From contig NC_091670.1 in assembly GCF_042453785.1 (NCBI RefSeq), positions 34,297,501 through 34,361,500 on the forward strand: a stretch of DNA of 64,000 nucleotides, given 5' to 3'. This DNA is from Malus domestica. Its lineage: Eukaryota > Streptophyta > Magnoliopsida > Rosales > Rosaceae. This document shows, piece by piece, positions 23,199-35,029 of this stretch (position 1 is its first letter; each line of letters opens with the position of its first letter). Made by a program: the position numbers and the translations under genes. The notes below the pieces were generated by a model, which saw only the letters and a list, made by a program, of their open reading frames with translations, was not told where the DNA came from and ran no database searches.

Positions 23199-24090
23199 AT
23201 ATTTTAGACATGCATGCATGCAGGTAGGTTTCTTATGCTGGCAATTGCCAATGTCTTGTAAACATGATTAACAAAACTCTGAAGGATAAACATCACAGCT
23301 CATGACCCAAAACCTAGAAGCCTAGTAGAATAATTTCATGAAATACTGATTGACATAAACGATGATTTCTTATATATGGATAAATATTCTACACTAATTG
23401 GGTTTTAGATAGAGAGAGAGGGATCTCAGAAGTGGCAGATACAACTACTAAAAGGACAGAAATACGTTATGATAGTTTCAGCTTTGGAGAAACAAGGAAA
23501 AAGGATAAGGATATGAAGTGTTCAAGTGAATAATCAAAGTTTACACTTCAAATTAATTAATAGATATTGTATGCGAAAGTACACCTTAATTGTGTAAGAG
23601 AATGTATGCTCTTGGCTGTCTAATTTGACTAGTAGCCATTGATTGCTTGACATATATTATATCCATTAAAATAATTATTAGTTACATTAATCTCTCTCTA
23701 TAGTATACGTTCTGTTCCACTTTTTGGAATTTTTGAGGAGGCCACGCTTTGTTTTGGTTCTTTACAGCTACCGTGTAATGGCTATCTTACAGCTAGCCAT
23801 GGAAAAAAGAATGGTACTCCAACTGATACATTGATTCATTTGGATTATTGGATGTAACTTGATTAGTTTCCTCACAACCATGCACATAATGTTGCAGATA
23901 AGGGGAAGTGTGAGTAATATTTTCTTGTGAAAAATGAGATTGTTGAGTTTTCACAAGATTTTTTGCTTGCTCATAAAGAAAAACGTTACAACTTATTTAG
24001 AAATAGTTTTACCATTCATTAAGTCACATAAGCAATTTTTATCTAACTTCTAGAGCGAAACATTAAAAAATAAGTAAAAAAATACTAGCA
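23199..24090. other. Intergenic, nothing recognised
   Basis: AT-rich with no open frame of note. Confidence 0.5.
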
Positions 24091-24093
24091 GTA

Positions 24094-24370
24094 TTGGTTT
24101 GGCTTCAGTTCGGGACTAGATACTTAATTATTTGGTTGGAAGTACATTTTGCTTTGATTATTGATTTCTTGCGCTCTTCTCAGTTGGTGCCTTGGCAATT
24201 GAGGGTGAGTAGGGAAACTGTTTGCATCGAATTCCCCAAATTCATTTTCGGTCTTCTCACATTTGTAGGGAAAGTAATCAAGTTGTTGATGCTCTAGCAA
24301 ATCATGGCACCTCTTCAACTGGTCTTTTTTGGTGAAATTCTCCTCCTACTTTTATTTTTTCAAATTATTA
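24094..24370 (+). pseudogene. LINE-encoded RNase H domain remnant
   Basis: In shifting frames the plus strand reads LRVSRETVCIEFPKF, then HFRSSHICRESNQVVDALAN followed by HGTSSTGLFW. The FREGNQVADALANHG-type ending is characteristic of RNase H-like domains of plant non-LTR retrotransposons. It is frameshifted and truncated. Confidence 0.65.
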
Positions 24371-25029
24371 TTGAGATTATGTGTGTCTTCCAAGCTATCA
24401 TTTTCAATAGGTTTTCTTTTATTGATGTTATTTTGTTTGCTTGTTTTTCATGGCTTTCTTTCATTGTCATGGTTAATTAGGCTTCATGTCCCCCTTGCCA
24501 TAAATTGTATTTTCTTTTTTATTAATGAAATTATCACTTAGTCACTTCCTATATAGCAATGCTGGAGTAGATTGATTTTGTGAATTTAATTAAAACATAT
24601 ATATACACACCCGCTAAGACGTTGAACGAATAAAATAAATATATATACTTATCGCTTGTCAAACTATCATTTTTCAGTTTGAATGATTGTTTGCACAGTT
24701 GATATATATTGGAAGAAGAACCTAAAATTAAGTGTTGCATTTTATCTGACTACCTTTTTAAAGGCAGCGATAGTGTATGTGGGGGGAATCAAAATGAGGA
24801 GATGCAAGTGAAGTGAGAGACATTAATTCACGTAGAGGTGATAAATTACCACATTAAGCGGTGATGTTAGGTGAAATCAAACTAAATCAGTTTTAATGAA
24901 TACCCATTAACAACTCTATAGTTTAATCCGCCACCTCTAACTTCATTCATGGTCTGCCATGATCATTGGGTACGCGCAAAAGCGTATCTTATTGCTGTTT
25001 CGGACTATGGTAAATGAGAAGGTCTGAGG

Positions 25030-25435
25030 GATTGCATTCTCTGTTTTATCCTCTTGTTTGGGTGGTTGCTGGGGAAATCAGTTCATGGGTTAATGGTCAA
25101 GAACCAATGGGAGCTCAGTGTGAAACTTGGTACTACATTGGTTGACATGCAGGTTAAGGAGAAAATTTTCAATGTGCCTACACCACATGTCATTATATAA
25201 ATAGAAAGAAATTTTATTTTTTAAATTGTTAAATTTTTAATATAAGTATCTCATCACTTATATATTAATACATATTATATTACCTCGTGTTTTGAATGCA
25301 CAGAAAATCTCTCGTATGCTAAGTGTAAATGTGGCGTCGGGTCGTGGAATGCATTGATATGCGGATCAGCAAAACCGAACGTGGCTCCAGTAGAGCAGCA
25401 TTGTCTTTGTATGAGGAGATGTAACAAACTGGTAC
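25030..25435 (+). pseudogene. Truncated duplicate of the downstream PPR gene
   Basis: Blocks align with the PPR gene starting at 26662: GGGGAAATCAGTTCATGGGT, then TTGGTTGACATG, TATGCTAAGTGT and GCAGCATTGTCTTTGT, in the same order. Intervening sequence is deleted, and a MITE splits it between GTTGACATG and TATGCTAAG. There is no open frame. It is a partial tandem copy about 2 kb upstream of its parent. Confidence 0.85.
25151..25314. mobile_element. MITE inserted in the PPR pseudogene
   Basis: Starts GGTTAAGGAGAAAATTTTCA and ends AGAAAATCTCTCG, the inverted start. The AT-rich core resembles the 1934 and 2107 elements. Confidence 0.7.
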
Positions 25436-25473
25436 GGAGCCTAATAATAAGGTGACTTTCACAGGGATTCTTA

Positions 25474-26443
25474 GGCCATTTTTAACCGAAGGGTTTAGAA
25501 GGCCAGATGGTCGAAAATAGTCTGAAAATCGTCTCCAACCGAGGGTTAGGCTAGAGGATTCGTGGGCCCCACAGAATCTGAAAGGGCCAAAGGGTTGGCC
25601 CAATCTAGCTAGCCCTAGCTGGGCCAGGGGGCTAAGTATTCCTGTCAGATATAACCAACATGAATGTATTTATATTTAATATAAATATATTCTTGTCGGT
25701 TATAACCAACATGAATGCTAGCTGACTAGCCGTTGTATTCAAATTTTTTTTAATGAATTTAAACCTTTTTTTCTATAACTTCTATTTTACAAAATTTGTT
25801 TCATATTTTTTTTTAAATTCCATTTTTTCCTGTAACTTCTATTTTACAAATTTTGTTTCAATTTTTTTTTTAATTCCATTTTTTCCCATAACTTCTATTT
25901 TACAAAATTTGTTTCATAGTTTTGTTTAAATTCCCTTTTTTTCCTATAACTTATATTTTACAAAATTTGTTTCATATTTTTTTTAAATTCCATTTTTTTC
26001 CTATAACTTTCATTTTTTTTAAATTCCATTTTTCCTATAACTTTCATATTTTTTTTAAATTCCATTTTTTCCCATAACTTCTATTTTAAAAAATTTGTTT
26101 CATATATATTTTTTTAAATTCCAATTTATTTCCTATAACATCTATTTTACAAAATTTGTTTCATATTTTTTTGAAATTCTATTTTTTTCCTATAACTTCC
26201 TATGCCATTATACAACATTAAATTAAATTAAGTAACATGAAACAACATTAAATAATAAATTATGTTTGACCCTCGGTTGGAGACGGTTTTTTGTGACAGC
26301 GCTAAAACAAGTCCTATGGCTCTTTGGCCATCAGTTGGAGATGGAGACAAATATGACTATGTACTGTTCATTAAAATATTAATTTATTGGAGGGCCAGAG
26401 GGCTAAAACGAGCCATCTGGCCAGCCCTCGGTTAGAGATGGCC
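25474..26443. mobile_element. PIF/Harbinger-like element, TTA target duplication
   Basis: Ends GGCCATTTTTAACCGAAGGG and CCCTCGGTTAGAGATGGCC are inverted. TTA flanks both sides (25471-25473, 26444-26446). No transposase frame is present, so it is non-autonomous. A long tandem-repeat core sits inside. Confidence 0.8.
25755..26215. repeat. Minisatellite, unit about 55-60 bp
   Basis: About eight imperfect units contain CCTATAACTTCTATTTTAC, AAAATTTGTTTCATA and TTTTTTTAAATTCCATTTTT, all inside the TTA-flanked element. Confidence 0.85.
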
Positions 26444-26661
26444 TTAGGACTTTCATAGGGATTTTTGGTGAGGCAAATGTTAGACATTTTGTCTCTAATC
26501 AAGTTTCCGCCGTACTGCGATGCTTATGGTTGATCGACGGGTGTCTTCGAGGCAATGTACATTTTAGCTAGGGATTAGTTTGAATTTATAAAAAAATTGC
26601 AAGCAACTAAAACGGCAATACCGCATGCACAAGGGAGCGCGCGCTATCTACGAGCAAAGCC

Positions 26662-27993
26662 ATGCAATCCCTCGTCATCTCTCTCTCCAACCATCTTATA
26701 AAACCCAAAAGCAAATACCACGCCTCCTTCTGTTGCTTTCTCAAAACCTACAATTCATGGGCTTCCGCTATCCGAAATGCTTCTTCCCCCCACAATGCTC
26801 TGCACATCTACTCTCAAATGCACCGAAATTCGATTCCTTTCGATACCTTCTCCGTCCTCTTTACGCTAAAATCGTGTACCCAGTTGAAGAACCACGCAAT
26901 CATTCAACACCTCCATGCCCATGTAATCAAACTTGGGTTTTGCTCGCATGTATTTGTGGCCACTTCACTTCTCCATGCGTACGTTGTTGTGTCGTTTGTG
27001 GATGCATGCCTACTGTTCGATGAAATTCCTGAGAAGAACACGGTCACGTGGAACACGATGATTGCGGGGTTTTCGAGGTCGGGGGATGTGGAAAGAGCGC
27101 GTTTGGTTTTTGAGGAAATGCCGTTGAGAGATGTTGCGTCGTGGTCCGCCATGATAGCTGCGTACGTGAACAATGGCAAGCATGAGTGTGGTTTATCGTT
27201 GTTTCGGGATATGGTGATGGATGAAGGTTTGAAGCCTGACCAAGTGAGTGCGGGCTCAATTTTATCGGGTTGTGCCCACTTGGGTTCTCTTGGTTTGTTG
27301 GTGGGGAAATCAGTTCATGGGTTTATGGCTAAGAACGGGTGGGAATTGAATGTGGAAATTGGTACGATATTGGTTGACATGTATGCTAAGTGTGGGTTTT
27401 TGAAGGGAGCTGCACAGGTTTTTGAATTGATGCAAGAAAGGAATGTCATGACTTGGACCGCTTTGATTTGTGGATCGGCACAACATGGCTACAGCGAAGC
27501 AGCATTGTCTTTGTTTGAGATGATGCAAAAGGCCAGTGTAAGAGCTAATGAACTGACCTTTACTGGAGTTCTGAGTGCTTGTGTGCATACAGGACTAGTT
27601 GAGGAGGGCCGGAAATATTTCAAGATGATCGAAGAAAGTGGCTTGGAGCCTAGAATACATCATTACGGATGCATGGTTGATTTGTACGGCAAGGCAGGAC
27701 TGTTAGAGGAAGCTTATGAGGTTATTATGAAAATGAGTCTTGAGCCCAATGTCGTTATTTGGACTGCTTTTTTATCTGCTTGTAAGGAGCATAAACAGTT
27801 TGAGATGGCAGAACGAGTGGTTGAGCAGGTCATGAAGATGGTAAAACCAGAGAACGATGGTGGGGTTTATTCTCTTCTCTCGAATCTGTATGCTTTGGGT
27901 GGGAAGTGGGATGATGCAGAAAAAGTGAGGAATTTGATGAACAACCAACGTGTGAGGAAGGTCGGAGCATCTAGTATGGTTAGAAGTGGATAG
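26662..27993 (+). CDS. PLS-class pentatricopeptide repeat protein, E-type, no DYW
   Basis: Intronless, 443 residues. Repeats are recognisable from about residue 60 to 390: VTWNTMIAGFSRSGDVERAR, VASWSAMIAAYVNNGK, ILVDMYAKCGFLKGAAQVF, MTWTALICGSAQHG, then CMVDLYGKAGLLEEA and YSLLSNLYALGGKWDDAEKV. The alternation of long and short motifs marks the plant PLS subfamily. Such proteins bind single-stranded RNA in mitochondria or plastids, usually for C-to-U editing or processing. The C-terminus stops shortly after VRKVGASSM, in the E region, with no DYW deaminase, so editing would need a partner. The N-terminus is basic and Ser-rich, consistent with organelle targeting. A truncated copy lies upstream. 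Confidence 0.9.
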   Translation: MQSLVISLSNHLIKPKSKYHASFCCFLKTYNSWASAIRNASSPHNALHIYSQMHRNSIPFDTFSVLFTLKSCTQLKNHAIIQHLHAHVIKLGFCSHVFVATSLLHAYVVVSFVDACLLFDEIPEKNTVTWNTMIAGFSRSGDVERARLVFEEMPLRDVASWSAMIAAYVNNGKHECGLSLFRDMVMDEGLKPDQVSAGSILSGCAHLGSLGLLVGKSVHGFMAKNGWELNVEIGTILVDMYAKCGFLKGAAQVFELMQERNVMTWTALICGSAQHGYSEAALSLFEMMQKASVRANELTFTGVLSACVHTGLVEEGRKYFKMIEESGLEPRIHHYGCMVDLYGKAGLLEEAYEVIMKMSLEPNVVIWTAFLSACKEHKQFEMAERVVEQVMKMVKPENDGGVYSLLSNLYALGGKWDDAEKVRNLMNNQRVRKVGASSMVRSG

Positions 27994-28689
27994 CAGAAAG
28001 TTTACATTCCATCGGTCCTTGGGCAAGTTATGAAATCTACCTGGATTGTCCTAACTTGGGGTGAGCTTTCAATATTATTACATGGTTTACTTGTTTGAGC
28101 GACAATAATACATTGTTCGGAAAATAACTGGTTTGATTGTTACAAGTTCAAATACTGATGAGATATGGTGGATAGGATATGACTGATATCGATACTAATT
28201 TTCCAGGTAAATGAACGCTGACCTTCGGCACATTGATCAAATTTAAGCTGTCTGTATCACGTGCAAACGGTTGATCGGATTTGTCTCCTCAACGTACCAT
28301 AGGAGTTACATTTTGTACTTTCTTGCAAACCAATTTGTTGACGTTTCACCCCTTTTTTTCCCACAATTTTTCTTTCTTAAGGGCAATCATTGTTGTTTTA
28401 GTGTACATATTGTATCAGTTATCAGGGAAAAAGAAAAAGGCATTAGCAGGAATTATCATTTTTTGACTTTTGGTTGCAGAAATGATTTGGTGTTGTTTTA
28501 GTGTACATATTCTATATCTTTGTTTCTTCACTAATACCGCAATGGGATCAAAAGAATTACACTCATCTGCATCCTTTATTAATTTGACTACTAAAAAAAG
28601 TAGAAACAACCAGAACACATACACCCACCAAGACGGACACAGGCAGGCACAGCCAGCAAACAACCAAACATAACCAAAAAGATTAATTC
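27994..28689. other. Spacer between PPR gene and F-box pseudogene
   Basis: Probable 3' UTRs of two converging genes. No coding sequence recognised. TTTTAGTGTACATAT is duplicated at about 28396 and 28496. Confidence 0.5.
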
Positions 28690-29956
28690 CTAGAGTCTAG
28701 GAATTGGCGTCGGCCACCATGGGAGTGCAAATGCGTAGGCCTCTCTCCAAGAACAGCTATCATATTGAGTCTTTGCAGCTATCTCTAACTCTAACCTTCC
28801 CCCACGGAGGTTGCTCATGACAATGTGTTCATTGAACTTGAAATACACGATATCTTGATTATTCGGGTGGAATCTTAGAATCTCAACCATGCAGCTTCTG
28901 TTTACCTGTTCAGAAAACAAAGGAATATCGTCGAAAGGCAGGGTAATTCTATCGAAAAACCATTCAAATTTCTGATCTCCCTCACTTGCCTCTTGTAGTT
29001 TCAGCTCCCAAACACTGAATGGATAATCAGCACCCAATTCGACCGTGCACATCCGCAGACACCCTCCGTAGACACCTAGATACCAATTCTTTACTCGTCC
29101 ACCAAAAAAAGTCGCAGGCTCCTTAATGAAACGGCATTTAGCAATATTATCACCACTACTACTAAGGAATGGATTCAACTCCAATGTACATTCAGATAAA
29201 TTCTGCACCCAATAAAACATTCCGTTGTGAGCACTGGCTGCGTATGGAGTAAAATCCAAATCATCGTTGTCGCATATGTGTTTTATTTGCTGTGGGTTAA
29301 ATGACATAGCCAACTCTTTCCATTCACCACTAGTCTCAGTAGAGATCATCTCCACATGGTAGCTGCCCTCTGACCAATTCCGAATTAATCGCACAATCGT
29401 CCACCTATACGCAGTATTAAGATGGATGATATCAAAACTTGTACTGCTGCTGTCTTCTTGAGAGGAGTGGTTATAGTATGGATCACACATTCAATCTCAC
29501 CATTGTGGAGTGGAGGGGTGGGAGGAAGAGCAACCCATTGCTTGGTGTATGGATTGCAGACGTCGTAATCCCCTTGAACCCAACCTGTTGCGCAGCACAA
29601 AACCAAGTCATTATATGTAGCTACCACAATTGGTTCTCCGTCTTCTTATCACCAAAACCCGGGAGGAAACTTAGAGAGAGATTGCTTGTTTGGAACACTG
29701 GAGAGTTGGACGTTGTAAAGACTTCAGTTTTGCGCTCCTCCCTATCGCCAAAGGCAAATACAGCTAGAGTACTTGGAATAGGCTTGTGTCGATTTCGTTG
29801 GAGACATAGAAAATGGCCAACAAAAGAAGGATCAGAGATGAGATGGAACCAACGCTTCGACACACTTGTGCACTGAAGAACAACTTTACTGCAAGGAAGT
29901 CGACAAAGGGTTTCAACCAACAACGGGTCAGGAAGATCATCAATACAATTCTTCAT
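28690..29956 (-). pseudogene. F-box protein with F-box-associated domain, two frameshifts
   Basis: The N-terminus at 29956 has an F-box (LPDPLLVETLCRLPCSKVVL, then KRWFHLISDPSFVGHFL; residues about 8-50). Downstream pieces give a kelch/FBA-like domain: VVATYNDLVLCCATG, YDVCNPYTKQWVALPPTP, CDPYYNHSS, then NGMFYWVQ and VNRSCMVEILRFHP. The frame is lost at about 29635 and again at about 29485, each by a small indel. The three segments otherwise run in order and add up to the length expected for this family (about 420 residues). Intact members are the substrate-binding subunits of SCF ubiquitin ligases. Either a recent pseudogene or two sequence errors would explain the breaks. Confidence 0.85.
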
Positions 29957-30500
29957 GAACGATCAACTTGGTGATGATATCTTTTTGGTACCATTCTGCT
30001 GCGTCAATATTTACTTTTGGTACCAGTATCCAAAGAACGTTGATAGGGTTAGGGTTTTCGACTTTCGTAAGATCAGAGAAACATAAACTGCAAAGAAAGT
30101 TGGGGAAATTTATAATTTTATACCAATGCCACATAAACTTTTACTGATTTGCAAAGTATCACCTGAAAGAAAAATAAAGATTGCTTAAAGAATTCCGTTA
30201 AAATTAGTTATGAACTGTGCAGGTGGCTCAGTTTCTTGGGATTTAATTTATTCACTGATGAAAAAGCATAAAAAGATATATATGGGGCAAAGGGGCGTTG
30301 AGGGGGAGCGAAATGTGCATTCGCATAGGATCCCAAATTTGAAGGGGCCCTATCATAAAAATAAAATTGTTATTGATTATTTAGTGAAGGTTATGTTTGT
30401 AGATATTTTTACTTATCATTAAGGGCACTTGTAAACATGCAATCAGTGAGTGCTAAAGTTTGTTTTTATTATTAATTTTTTTGAACAAACGATATTAACT
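29957..30500. other. Upstream region of the F-box pseudogene
   Basis: No coding exon. The short frame at 30210-30422 has no features of a protein family. Confidence 0.5.
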
Positions 30501-30514
30501 ACACTAAGAGGGTG

Positions 30515-30648
30515 GGAGAGTGGGCTAAGTCTCACAATGGGCTACCAATAATGTGGTTCAAATTCGCCTTTGACGATAATTGAACCTAAGACCTCTCACT
30601 TCCAAGTGAAGAGGAATACTAATAGACCATAATACTAAGTGACTTTGT
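30515..30648 (-). mobile_element. tRNA-derived SINE-like repeat
   Basis: On the minus strand, an A-box-like TGGTCTATTAG and a B-box-like GGTTCAATTAT are spaced as in a tRNA promoter. The rest is unrelated to tRNA and ends near an A-rich tract (reverse of AATTTTTTTGAAC, about 30475). Confidence 0.5.
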
Positions 30649-32048
30649 TTTGATTTAAGTGAATGTTTTCTAGTATCAATTCATTGTCATACTTTTTTTA
30701 AAACTTAAAACTATCTTAAGGAGAGCCCCTTTTACAAATTTCGCACAGAGCCTTCAAAATCTTAGAGACGGCCCTGATATGGGGTAATGACTAAGAAACA
30801 CATGAATTCCAGAAAAAAAAATAAACGAAAAAAATATAATGGACTGCACACACCATGAACGAGCTCGCATGCTACCGGACTGAAATCTTAGTATCCCTGG
30901 GAGTGGGAGGTCAAGCAGAGAGATTTTGGGGAGAGGGAGGTCGGGAGATCAAGGAAGCTAGGTGTACCGGGGGGGGGGGGAGTTTGGAATATCTTCATGT
31001 GACATGTAGATATGGATTCAGATTTTAATCAAGATCCGATCCGAATTCAATATAATTAACTGGATATAAATTGAGATTCCCAGTTTGATAATCCATAGAT
31101 TCGAATATTGATCAAAGCTTATATAATCCGACTTAATATAACATCTTATTTATTTTTTATATAATTTAATAAATAATTTTAATCCTCAGTGGTAAAATGG
31201 AAGTCTAATACTATGTGAATTGTTTTTCTAGTGTGTGTATTTTTTGTTCTGTAGATAAGGAAGAAGACTACGACATTTATGGCCATTGATCACCATAAAC
31301 TTCTCAATTCCCTTTCTCTTTCTTTCTGGTCCCCACTTAACCGATCATCTATGTTTTATTCGTTTTTGGCTCCCATTTTAAATTGGAGAAAATTTTGTTT
31401 GTGAGCGTAACATTGTCATTAGCCTACGTGTTATAATATTAGTGAGCGACAAGTTTATATTTCAGGATATAATACACACAAGTTATAATATGGATGAATT
31501 ATAATATTATGTAACGGTGTAATGGTCACACGGAAAAACTATTCCTTAAATTGTTAGTGCATTGCCCTCAACCAACTCGTATGATATCATGCGAGACATG
31601 ACCAAATCACATCCATCCCCAAATTTTGGGCAAACTTTTACTGGTAAATTGTAAGGGTATTTTAGGAAATGGCGTAGTGACATTGAAATCGATATCTTTA
31701 GTGAGTAGTGATTTTCACACTCAAGAGACATAAATAAACTTGGGCATATAGGATAAATGGGTGTGTGAAAATAATTTCTCTTATTCAATCCTAAAGCTAA
31801 GAAAAAGCGAAGAGCGCAGACGGGAAAATGAGTGCGAAAATCACTTCATTTTGATAAATAAACTCAGGGTTAAAACGGGAAATTCAAAAGAACAGCTTAA
31901 AACGACCAATCCACCCCTAACCAAGGAACCAACTCGATAGGGCTCTCCCGAAGCTATAAAATCAAACGTAAAATCCGAATTTCGCCCTTTTCGCATTTCG
32001 CAAAACCCTAAACCCAAGAGCAAGAGAGGCAAAGGCGGTGCAGACAGA
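30649..32048. other. Intergenic and promoter of the LLPH-like gene
   Basis: A 12-13 base G run lies at about 30970-30982. A MITE-like stretch begins GGAGAAAATTTTGTTTGTGA at about 31384. The approximately 200 bp before 32049 are the likely promoter and 5' UTR. No other gene seen. Confidence 0.5.
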
Positions 32049-33992
32049 ATGGCGAAGTCGATGAGATGCAAGAGAGAGAAGAGGCTGAGAGCCATTCGGA
32101 GAGAGATGGTGGAGCCCTACTACGACAAGAAAGACGAAGCTAAGCTCGCTGCCCAGGAAGCTGCCCTCGCTGCCCCTAAGCTGCCCGTACGGCCCCCGCC
32201 TAAATCCACCTCTGCTATGGAGGTCAACACCACTGACGGCGCCTCCGCATCCACAAGCAACATGGGTATGCTTTCTTTTGCTCGATACCCATTTCAACTT
32301 TGTGCTAAATTCACTTACCCATGTTCTAATTTGTGCTTAATTTGTTGGAAATTATGTGGTTCCACCCGTTTTTCTTCATGTTTTTAATACCCATTTGCTA
32401 GTTTTGCTTGAATTTTATCAATCCGCTTGCTTTTTGTGACGCCCTGCTCTTGCAATGTGATATTTCGATATATATTGATTGAAAAAAAAGAAGTTAATTG
32501 TAGCAATATCACTTCAACTTTAATCAAATTGCAGTCCCTCAACTAAAAATCCATTACCATTGGTCTCTCAACTCATCAAAATGGGTAGCTATGGTCATTT
32601 TCGTCAACTTCGTCAGAATTTTGTCAAAATAAGTTATTTTGGAAGGATCGTTACTACAATTAGGGTTCCTCAACTCATCAAAACGTGGAGCTATGGTCTT
32701 TTTTGTCAAATTCGTCATAATTTTGTTAAACTGAGTTATGTTGGAATGACCATTGCTACAATTAGGTTAAAGTTGAGGGATCATTCCTCCAATTGGGTTA
32801 AAAGTTGAGGGGCCCATTTCTCCAATTGGATTAAAGTTGAGAGACCAATGATAATGAATTTTTAGTTGAGGGATCTATGTTCCAATTGAGTTAAAGGTGA
32901 AGGATCATTGCTATAATTTACTTAAAAAAAAGGTCTTTTATTGCTAGCTCTTACCATATATGCATCCAAAGATTGACAGATAGTACATGTTTTCTGATGG
33001 AATTATAATTTAGGGGAAAAAACTGAAATTTAATCAGCAACAAAAGGAAAAAACAAAAATTCTTTTCAGTCCCACAATTTCTTTACAAAGTATATAAATT
33101 GGACTTCTTGTGAAGAGTGATCTTTTGGTTGTAAAAATAACTAGACTAGGTTTATATTTCCGAAAGATACTATTTGAGAAGTGAGTTAGCTGGCTTAAAC
33201 AATAGGCAGAAGCTTTTACTTTTAGTATGAAACTTTCTTGGAATTAAATTTCAGTTTACAGCATGATTCCGATGCTTGGTTAATACAGGTAGTCTGAATT
33301 CACTTGTAACGTAGAATGAACAAATAGGCAAACAAACAACTAGAATTAGATTGGGCCGGGGTGCCTTGTTTCAGCAGTTTATTTCAAGCTACGTAGAATT
33401 TTTGTTTCTGCATCCCTTGGTGTTGGATATCTGCTCTAACTTTAACCAACTCGTGTCTTCAGAAAGTTTCTTAAGCGAGATAAAAGAGTAGGTCATTTGG
33501 CGGGAATTACTGGCAACATGGGTGTGTAGCATAATTAATTAATAATATACATTCTGTCGATCACACATTTGGCTAGCTCATTTTCCGAAGAATTTTTAAG
33601 CGAGTACTTTTTGTTATTGTTTAGGTTGTATTCTAATGTTCTTATTCATAAATGTAATTGTATGATGCCTGCATCTTTTATGTTTATAGTATGCAGGCAA
33701 GACTTGATTTATCAAGTTTGAGTGTTCTTGTTGAGATGCATAGCAATTTGCAATGTTATTGACATATAGTACTTTCTAGCTACTCAGCATCAATTTTTTA
33801 TCTGTCGGCTATTTTCAAGTTTAACCGTCTGGATGTATTCTTCGAATAGATGTGGACATGGATGCTGTCAATGAAAGAATAGCTGCATTGAAGCCTGCTG
33901 GTGGGGTATGTAAGAAATCCAAAAGGGTGTTCAAGGTGGGCAAAAGAAGGCGCCACGGCAAGGGAGGAAAGGTAAAGAGGCGTCATATTTAA
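32049..33992 (+). CDS. DUF2423 / LLPH-like nucleolar protein
   Basis: Two exons, 32049-32265 and 33850-33992, joined in phase 1, give 119 residues. The N-terminus MAKSMRCKREKRLRAIRREM is the DUF2423 signature shared with human LLPH and yeast YBL028C, small basic nucleolar proteins tied to large-subunit ribosome assembly. The middle is Ala/Pro-rich. The C-terminus (KRVFKVGKRRRHGKGGKVKR) is strongly basic and probably a nucleolar signal or RNA contact. The donor (GG|GTATGC) and acceptor (AATAG|ATGTGG) keep the frame. The 1.58-kb intron holds an inverted-repeat element. The last exon is duplicated downstream as a pseudogene. Confidence 0.88.
32495..32925. mobile_element. Inverted-repeat element inside the LLPH-like intron
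   Basis: Left end: AATTGTAGCAATATCACTTC and CCCTCAACTAAAAATCCATT, then TTGGTCTCTCAACT. Right end: their reverse complements (AGAGACCAATGATAATGAAT, TTTTTAGTTGAGGGA, AATTTACTT). The middle repeats a CTCATCAAAA..GGTAGCTATGGTC unit twice. Confidence 0.8.
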
Positions 33993-34323
33993 CTCTTTGA
34001 GAGAAGATCAGAATGCCCGGTTGTAGCCCAATGTGATAACGTTGTCTTTAAGGCCGTCTTGTATTCGGGTCTTATTTTATAGATATTTGAGAGTTGTCAT
34101 CTGAAAATTGTAATCGAGCACATGTCATATGTTAACTTTGGATTTAAGCGGCACTTTTGGATGATCTTGTGTTGAAATTACCCTTATTCTCTAGGGATCC
34201 AAATTGTTAATGCCATTTTGTTCTGACGCCTCTGTGCGCAAACACTTGAGATACAACTCTCTTTTAAATTTGGTTCTATAAGTTTAACTTTTGGGTTTTT
34301 TCATGTGGTATTCTAATCTAATT

Positions 34324-34464
34324 TAAAGGAAAACTAACAAAAAGTTTATAAAAACTTTAATTTTAATGAAAAATGACAAATAAATGTGTAGTTGTACCAG
34401 AAAAAAATATAAAAACATAAATTTTCGTTAAAAGTGAACAGTACCAGAAATGTTTCGTTAAAAT
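34324..34464 (+). repeat. Family A interspersed repeat
   Basis: Shares AAAGGAAAACTAAC, TTTTCGTTAAAAGTGAACAG and TACCAGAAATGTTTCGTTAA with the copies near 1405. Confidence 0.7.
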
Positions 34465-34608
34465 ATCTAAAAAAAACTGGAATCAATCAATTTGGTATGC
34501 CGCCGTTTTCTTTTACCTCTTGTAGCTCTCAAACCCCCAAAAAGGCGGAAACCCCACAACCAATTTCCCGAAGATTAAAAAAACAGCAGAAAAATAAAAA
34601 GACTTTTG

Positions 34609-34887
34609 GGGTGCGTTTGGTACGCAGACGGGACTGGACGAAACGGGACGGGACGGGACGGAACGAAGGTGTAATTTTTGAAAAAGACATGGGGTATATT
34701 TGTCTTAAAATGGTAAAACATTGTGTTCCACAGACGTGGAACAAACCCGTTCCAGGGGGGGAGGTGGGACGCAAAAACACCCAAAATCTGTCCCGTGGAA
34801 CAACCCATTCCACCCATTTTTGGCGCACCAAACGCGGGACGGAACGCCTCGTTCCGTCCCGTCCCGTCCCACGTACAAAACGCACCC
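34609..34887. mobile_element. MITE with long inverted repeats and TTG target duplication
   Basis: Begins GGGTGCGTTTGGTACG and ends CGTACAAAACGCACCC, flanked by TTG on both sides. Inner ends are GGGACGG repeats and their complements. The 279-bp element creates chance open frames on both strands that are not genes. Confidence 0.85.
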
Positions 34888-35029
34888 TTGAGGACTCATC
34901 TAGGAATTTAAAGATAATTTTTGTCTCAGTAGAGGTATATTGTCTCCAATAGAATTTCTATTGTATAGACCTTGAATTTGAGGTTTATATAATTATATTT
35001 GATAATTTCATTGGAAGCTAATTTTTTTG

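Noticed and set aside
25755-26215. Regularly spaced repeats as a possible CRISPR-like array
   Set aside because: Repeats are adjacent and imperfect without unique spacers, and the genome is a plant. This is a minisatellite.
34434-34952. 172-residue open frame and frames opposite it
   Set aside because: Most of it is the 279-bp MITE and its GGGACGG end repeats. The frames are by-products of the inverted repeats.
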